DNA of 19,472 bases, taken from assembly GCA_900769695.1 (NCBI GenBank), contig CAAGHO010000040.1:1-19472 (forward strand), given 5' to 3'. The DNA is from Bacilli bacterium. Lineage in GTDB: Bacteria > Bacillota_I > Bacilli_A > RF39 > UBA660. Of this stretch, positions 15,886 through 19,472 are shown piece by piece (position 1 is the stretch's first letter; every line of letters starts with the position of its first letter). The translations under genes were made by a program, and so were the position numbers. The notes beneath the pieces are model-generated. The model was not told the DNA's origin and searched no databases. It saw nothing but the letters and a program-made list of their open reading frames with translations.

Positions 15886-16813
15886 TTACTCTTCCTCTTC
15901 TTCCTCATTTTTTTCTTGTTCATATTTTCTTCGTGCTGCAATTGATGCCATATAGTCTTTTTCAAATTGTATTTCATTTTCAAGTTGAAATTCGTTCCAA
16001 TGATTTAATATTGTCTGTCTTTCTTTTTCAGAAACTATTGCATATTTTATTTGATAGCTATCTATCTCTGGCTCTCCAACATATTGGTTATATTCAAATA
16101 TACTATTGGTTGTATTAGGAATTGGAACTAATCTTATATATGTTCCGCTCTGCTCCAGATTGCCACATATAATCTGGATAACCACAATGAGAAATGCACC
16201 CTTCTTTATATTGTATTTCTCTATAAAATTTATAATTATACCTTTCAAAGAATTCTGTAATGCTTATTAACTCTGCTTTTATTTCATCATAATTTCTATT
16301 TGTATCTAAATTAATATTTGTGTCTTTATATTTTTCATATAACTCAGATATTTTATCTTTAATTTCTTCTTTTACATTATCTATAATTTCATTGTATTGT
16401 TTTTCCTGCATTTTAAATACTTTCATTTGTTCAATTATTTTTTTGTATCCTATATCATTACTTTTTTCCATATATTCAATTAAATAATCATTTTCTGTTT
16501 TGCTTTGATTTTCCTGTATCTTTTCTAGTTCAATTATTTTATTCATCATCGATGAAAATGTAAAAAAACTTTCATAATAATCAAATTGATCTTTATTCAT
16601 ATCAATAAAATCCAAATCAATTCCTGTTGGAAAAAAATCATTTTTTATAACTATAAATGGACATTTTCTTTCTATACACTGAATAGCATAAATATCTCGA
16701 TTTCTAAAAATAATTTCAAACTTTTCTGGTGGTTCTGATTGTCCTGTATTTTCCTCAAAACCTATTTCTTTCTTTTTTATCAATTTAGCTCTTACTTTGT
16801 CTACTATTCCCAT
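15886..16813 (-). CDS. Uncharacterised coiled-coil protein, needing one +1 frameshift (308 aa)
   Basis: The start is ATG at 16813 (MGIVDKVRAKL), with GGAG upstream; the open frame to 16855 is leader. The zero frame gives 222 codons to SGAE, then CGG at 16147-16145, and stops at 16115 after RNIYKISSNS. Skipping the C gives SGAEGTYIRLVPIPNTTNS and runs 86 more codons to TAA at 15886. The N-terminal part has a strand-rich region (FEIIFRNRDIYAIQC), then a long coiled coil (about 90-185), then a Cys/Tyr-rich stretch before the shift, and a helical tail ending in a run of Glu. The family is unknown. The overlapping frame from 16248 is the shadow of this join. Confidence 0.78.
16144..16147 (-). other. 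+1 frameshift site in the 16813 gene (GAG CGG A)
   Basis: In-frame CGG followed by A. Zero frame stops 11 codons later. The +1 frame gives SGAEGTYIRLVPIP and an open frame to 15886. Confidence 0.8.
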
Positions 16814-16837
16814 ATTTTTTCTCCTTTTCTTTTGCAT

Positions 16838-16870
16838 ATAAAAAAGACAAACCACTTTTGATTTGCCTTT
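16838..16870 (-). terminator. Leader hairpin with T-run before the 16813 gene
   Basis: Minus-strand arms AAAGGCAAA (16870-16862) and TTTGTCTTT (16851-16843) pair over 9 bp with one G-U pair, followed by more Ts. It lies between the intergenic region and the first gene, the same arrangement as the leaders at 15323, 4438 and 1320. Confidence 0.65.
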
Positions 16871-16899
16871 CTAAAAATTTAATTTATTTTATATGTACT

Positions 16900-16923
16900 A
16901 TAACTATATGAATTTATAGTTAT
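16900..16923. repeat. Perfect inverted repeat, candidate operator
   Basis: ATAACTATA (16900-16908), a 6-base spacer and TATAGTTAT (16915-16923) form 9-bp perfect arms. It sits just upstream of the possible -10 at 16893-16888 and lacks a T-run, so a protein binding site is more likely than a terminator. Confidence 0.5.
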
Positions 16924-16989
16924 TATATCTTTTATTTCTATATTAAGAGTTTTCTTGATTCTTTTTCCAAATCTATTTTTTCTATTCTA

Positions 16990-17022
16990 AAAGCAGATAA
17001 TTATCAATTAACTATCTGCTTT
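16990..17022 (-). terminator. Intrinsic terminator after SGNH hydrolase
   Basis: AAAGCAGATA (17022-17013 on the minus strand) pairs with TATCTGCTTT (16999-16990) over 10 perfect bp with a 13-base loop. The T-run after it is short and broken. It lies 19 bases after the stop codon. Confidence 0.65.
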
Positions 17023-17024
17023 AA

Positions 17025-17038
17025 AAATTGTAATTTGT
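17025..17038 (-). repeat. 14-base repeat after stop codon, copy 1
   Basis: ACAAATTACAATTT on the minus strand, beginning 2 bases after the SGNH stop. Identical copies occur at 18304-18291 and 18677-18664. Confidence 0.7.
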
Positions 17039-17040
17039 GG

Positions 17041-17739
17041 CTAACCTATTAATTCAATTTTTCTTTTTTCTATATGTTCCTTTATAGCTTCTGCAATAAT
17101 TTTGTGTCCTTTTTCATTTGGGTGTATTCCATCATCACATAGTAGATTTGAATAATTTTTTATTTCTAAAAATTTTGAGGTTATATCTATTATTGGAATA
17201 TCTTTATTTATTGCCAATTTAAAAACCTCTATATTATATCTTTCATGCCAATTAGTAAGAAATTGTTTATTTCCTTCCATCCATTTTAATATATTATCAG
17301 CATTTAATTTTTTACTTATATAATCAAAATATTTAGTTGAATCTATTGGTGGTAATGATAATAATACAGGTTCTTTTCCTATTCTTTTTAATTCATCTAT
17401 AAGATACGAATATATTTCAATGAACTGTGTTATTGAACTTTTAGAATAATGTTCTTTGTCTGGATTTTCTGATATTTCTCTCCAATTATAATCACAGTCA
17501 TTTCCCCCAAATTCCATTACGACATATTTACTTTTTGTTTCCTTAATCAATTCGATATTTTTGAATATTATATTTTTTCCAATATTTATTGTACTCCCAA
17601 ATTTTGCTTTGTTTTCTATTGACACTCCTAATATATCCTCACATATATTAGAAAATCTATTTTGAGATACTTTATAAATGTTATTTTCGTATATAACTCC
17701 TTTTAAAACAGAATCTCCAAATACACTAATATCTGACAT
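17041..17739 (-). CDS. SGNH/GDSL-family hydrolase
   Basis: A 232-residue protein with no signal peptide. The SGNH blocks are in order: VFGDS with Ser10, FGST (about 47-50), GGND (78-81) and DDGIHPNEKGH with Asp203 and His206. This complete catalytic set predicts an esterase or deacetylase acting on acyl groups, substrate unknown. The start at 17739 follows GAGGAG, which overlaps the end of the flavodoxin gene, so the two are coupled. The gene ends at a strong hairpin, so it closes the right-hand operon. Confidence 0.87.
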   Translation of the reverse strand: MSDISVFGDSVLKGVIYENNIYKVSQNRFSNICEDILGVSIENKAKFGSTINIGKNIIFKNIELIKETKSKYVVMEFGGNDCDYNWREISENPDKEHYSKSSITQFIEIYSYLIDELKRIGKEPVLLSLPPIDSTKYFDYISKKLNADNILKWMEGNKQFLTNWHERYNIEVFKLAINKDIPIIDITSKFLEIKNYSNLLCDDGIHPNEKGHKIIAEAIKEHIEKRKIELIG

Positions 17740-17741
17740 TT

Positions 17742-18260
17742 TTATTTCTCCTCGTATAATATTACAATTTGTTCTAATGTTTTTAAATCATCTGTATTTG
17801 GATGTGATAATGCTTTATCAAAGTTAGCAATTAATTTATCAATGTTAAGTGAAATATTATTTTGTTCTCTCATTTTTTCATATCTTTCTCTAACTGATAA
17901 TGGCATTTTCCCTTGACACATAAAAGAACCTATTATTGTATTGCTACTATCAATATTCTTTTTTACATTATTAATAATACCCTCAAAATATTTTTCACTT
18001 TCGCCATATCCTGCTGTCCCAAATAAAAATATTTTTTTGTTTCTTAATTTATTTAAAAAATCTATCGTTAGATGATCAGCATTTCCTTTTTCTGTCCAAA
18101 AGCCAATATAAATTACATTACTTAATACATCATCAATTTTGTCCACTGTACCATAATAATCACAATTATTTTGAGGTAAAGTATTATAGATTGCCTCTGC
18201 AAGTTTTTTTGTATTTCCTGTTTTACTACTATAAATTATTGAATATCTTTCTCTTTTCAT
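17742..18260 (-). CDS. Flavodoxin-family protein
   Basis: A 172-residue cytosolic flavodoxin fold. The FMN phosphate loop SSKTGNT is at residues 11-17. The middle strand VIYIGFWTEKG and the isoalloxazine-side loop FLFGTAGYG follow in the usual order. The segment SFMCQGKMP with VRERYEKM near the C-terminus is typical of short flavodoxins from gut Firmicutes, including the BilS group, but its partner BilR is not in this window, so I do not use that name. It probably carries electrons for a reductase. The start follows AAAGGAGATT. An SGNH hydrolase follows 2 bases after the stop. Confidence 0.85.
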   Translation of the reverse strand: MKRERYSIIYSSKTGNTKKLAEAIYNTLPQNNCDYYGTVDKIDDVLSNVIYIGFWTEKGNADHLTIDFLNKLRNKKIFLFGTAGYGESEKYFEGIINNVKKNIDSSNTIIGSFMCQGKMPLSVRERYEKMREQNNISLNIDKLIANFDKALSHPNTDDLKTLEQIVILYEEK

Positions 18261-18290
18261 AATACATAATCTCCTTTTTCTTTATTATCA

Positions 18291-18304
18291 AAATTGTAAT
18301 TTGT
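18291..18304 (-). repeat. 14-base repeat after stop codon, copy 2
   Basis: ACAAATTACAATTT on the minus strand, beginning 2 bases after the stop of the small membrane protein. Confidence 0.7.
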
Positions 18305-18306
18305 TA

Positions 18307-18618
18307 CTATACAACCATAAATATAAATCCAAGTAAAAGTATTCCAATAAAAGTAATTGATAACCATTTTCCAACCTTTGTAAACAAATTATCTTTATAT
18401 TTAATAGATAATATTAGTGCTGGTATTAAAAATATAAATGAATAAAAAATAGTGTAATGTGTTCCAGTCGCATTAGCCATATTAGACCAAGTAGGTATGT
18501 TCAATGTTGCTAAAATGTGATCTCCAACACAAACTCCAAAAATATTAAAAGCCCAAACGAAAGCAATAATTACTAGTAACAATGACAATGAACCTATACC
18601 AATTTTTTTATTTTTCAT
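18307..18618 (-). CDS. Small membrane protein, three predicted spans (103 aa)
   Basis: The start at 18618 follows GAGGAGGT. Hydrophobic stretches at about 7-28, 54-71 and 83-102 suggest three membrane passes. The first loop carries GVCVGDHILATLNIPTWS. No family is recognised. It lies between an ATC-hydrolase-family gene and a flavodoxin and is probably transcribed with them. Confidence 0.7.
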   Translation of the reverse strand: MKNKKIGIGSLSLLLVIIAFVWAFNIFGVCVGDHILATLNIPTWSNMANATGTHYTIFYSFIFLIPALILSIKYKDNLFTKVGKWLSITFIGILLLGFIFMVV

Positions 18619-18663
18619 TACAAATACCTCCTCGATAAATTACTATTTTTCTAACTAATTACT

Positions 18664-18677
18664 AAATTGTAATTTGT
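18664..18677 (-). repeat. 14-base repeat after stop codon, copy 3
   Basis: ACAAATTACAATTT on the minus strand, 4 bases after the stop of the ATC-hydrolase-family gene. Confidence 0.7.
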
Positions 18678-18681
18678 GTAA

Positions 18682-19299
18682 CTATCTATTTTTCTTTCTA
18701 TTGTTTATTAAATGAAAATCACATTTATTCATACCTTGTCCCAAAGTTCCGTTTCTTTCAAAACGAATTTTTGGCATCAGTCCATTGAAAGCTATATCAT
18801 CATTTTCACAAAAAACAGTACAAAGTTCTGGGCATTCATATTCTTTAGTTAAATCATTATAAATACATCTATGCAAATCAAAATGAATTTCTGTTTTGTC
18901 ACAACGAATCCACTCTGTTTCAAATCCTTCATCTGGAAAGTTCTTTTTCATAACACCTTTTACTGCCAAACGATACATTAGATATGTAAAAGGCATTTTT
19001 GACATCTTTTGATTTTCTATTCTTTTCATTTCTGCTGACTTTTTAGTTTCTTTTCTTACATAAGAAAGTGCTGTATCAATATTATATCCATTATCTAATA
19101 AAGCTTTGTAATATGCCATTGTTGGAAATAAATTTGTTATTAAATGATGTTTTATAGCTTCACTTTCACGGTAATTGGCTGAAGAAATAAGTTCGTTATA
19201 AATTTTTTCTACATTTTGATATAATTTTTCTCCTTCTTCTATACCAAACTCTTTAAATATATCTTCTTTTAAAAAGAATAATTTTGTATTTTCTAACAT
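18682..19299 (-). CDS. L-2-amino-thiazoline-4-carboxylic acid hydrolase family protein
   Basis: A 205-residue cytosolic protein. It has a helical N-terminal half and a C-terminal half with clustered Cys and His: CDKTEIHFDLHRCIYND, then CPELCTVFCENDD, then LGQGMNKCDFHLIN. The Cys/Glu/Asn-Asp cluster and the final GxxxCDF motif match the ATC hydrolase family, of which the founder cleaves a thiazoline in L-cysteine synthesis; most family members have unknown substrates. The start follows AGGAG. The promoter at 19373-19345 lies upstream. The gene is probably the first of a four-gene set with the membrane protein, flavodoxin and SGNH hydrolase. Confidence 0.82.
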   Translation of the reverse strand: MLENTKLFFLKEDIFKEFGIEEGEKLYQNVEKIYNELISSANYRESEAIKHHLITNLFPTMAYYKALLDNGYNIDTALSYVRKETKKSAEMKRIENQKMSKMPFTYLMYRLAVKGVMKKNFPDEGFETEWIRCDKTEIHFDLHRCIYNDLTKEYECPELCTVFCENDDIAFNGLMPKIRFERNGTLGQGMNKCDFHLINNRKKNR

Positions 19300-19344
19300 T
19301 CTATTTACTCCTGTATTCTCAACAAATTACTAATTCTTGTTACG

Positions 19345-19373
19345 ATTATATAATAAAAGGTAGATAATTTCAA
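19345..19373 (-). promoter_or_regulatory. Sigma-70-type promoter for the right-hand operon
   Basis: The -35 is TTGAAA (19373-19368), the spacer is 17 bases, and the -10 is TATAAT (19350-19345) on the minus strand. The -35 lies inside the loop of the upstream terminator hairpin. Confidence 0.7.
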
Positions 19374-19386
19374 CTGGTTATCTACC
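19351..19386 (-). terminator. Intrinsic terminator of the right-edge gene
   Basis: GGTAGATAA (19386-19378 on the minus strand) pairs with TTATCTACC (19367-19359) over 9 perfect bp with a 10-base loop, followed by TTTTATTA. It lies 21 bases after the TAA of the partial gene and shares bases with the next promoter. Confidence 0.78.
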
Positions 19387-19407
19387 CAACTTATTGGAAT
19401 TTTCAAA

Positions 19408-19472
19408 TTAGTCTTTGCAAATAACCTTTGAACCTTCACCATCAATTACAATTCCCTGACGGTTGTTAATTG
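19408..19472 (-). CDS. C-terminus of an unidentified gene
   Basis: The last 20 codons and TAA of a gene that enters from the right edge. The translation is NNRQGIVIDGEGSKVICKD after a partial first residue or two. It is followed by an intrinsic terminator, which supports it being real coding sequence. It is too short to identify. Confidence 0.6.
   Translation of the reverse strand, partial: INNRQGIVIDGEGSKVICKD

Larger units (their letters stand above)
16814..17040 (-). promoter_or_regulatory. 227-base leader region, no gene
   Basis: The largest gap in the window. It holds the terminator of the SGNH gene (17022-16990), the perfect inverted repeat at 16900-16923 and the leader hairpin at 16870. 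TATAAA at 16893-16888 is a possible -10, but no good -35 or shared upstream box is visible, so the promoter is unresolved. Confidence 0.5.

Noticed and set aside
7998..16147. Treating virD4, virB4, virB6 and the 16813 gene as ordinary pseudogenes
   Set aside because: Random decay would give deletions, stops and shifts of both signs. All eight breaks are +1 and all lie at in-frame CGG followed by A; everything else is intact.
16814..16855. Longer start at 16855, and similar upstream starts at 4405, 7182, 10643 and 13162
   Set aside because: Each longer form covers a hairpin or a neighbouring gene end and lacks a ribosome site, while the shorter start has one.
17742..18260. Naming the flavodoxin BilS
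   Set aside because: It resembles that group, but no BilR reductase is nearby and I cannot run a comparison.
1..19472. Relaxase, integrase, origin of transfer, attachment site, tRNA or CRISPR array
   Set aside because: I looked for these and saw no convincing candidate; the element ends are probably outside the window, or the right boundary is unmarked somewhere beyond 16813.

Overview
The window is AT-rich DNA whose genes all lie on the minus strand. It looks like part of a conjugative element (ICE or CTn type) from a low-GC Firmicute, probably a gut-type Clostridium relative in a metagenome assembly. Supporting signs are strong AGGAGG-type ribosome sites, AGA as the usual Arg codon, TAA/TAG/TGA all used as stops, and a Gram-positive type IV secretion set. 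The first 18 bases are the end of an Illumina adapter, so the contig is cut there artificially.

Layout in transcription order, right to left. 19472-17041: the tail of an unidentified gene, then an ATC-hydrolase-family protein, a small membrane protein, a flavodoxin and an SGNH/GDSL hydrolase; these may be cargo or chromosome. 16813-15419: two uncharacterised genes behind a leader hairpin. 15265-4546: the conjugation operon, with VirD4 coupling protein, VirB2-like pilin, coiled-coil membrane protein, VirB6, a second VirB2-like membrane protein, PrgI, a VirB4-N-like protein, VirB4 ATPase, LytM (M23) peptidase, a small membrane protein, a TadZ/CpaE-like ATPase, another small membrane protein and a coiled-coil protein. 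4384-1401: an Api92-like protein, a hypothetical of a widespread family, and a membrane-anchored surface protein. 1268-19: a sortase, a small hypothetical and a SpoVG-like protein cut by the adapter. I saw no relaxase, integrase, tRNA, rRNA or CRISPR. No stretch longer than 300 bases lacks a gene.

Main result. Four genes (VirD4, VirB4, VirB6 and the gene at 16813) appear broken, with eight frame disruptions in all. Every disruption falls exactly on an in-frame CGG codon followed by A. Skipping the C, so that GGA (Gly) is read, restores a continuous protein each time: VirD4 699 aa after four shifts, VirB4 607 aa after two, VirB6 280 aa after one, and the 16813 gene 308 aa after one. The restored proteins regain conserved motifs such as the VirD4 Walker A GATRSGKT. 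By my count only one other in-frame CGG exists in the window (12147, ten codons before a gene end), while 16 CGG triplets lie out of frame in intact genes. This suggests +1 frameshifting at CGG, or quadruplet CGGA-to-Gly decoding, used repeatedly in the conjugation genes. Systematic consensus error and element decay are the alternatives.

Regulation. Three operons share a promoter with a nearly identical 27-base upstream box abutting the -35, each followed by a terminator-like hairpin just before the first gene. A fourth leader has the hairpin without the box. This points to one coordinated, possibly antitermination-controlled regulon.
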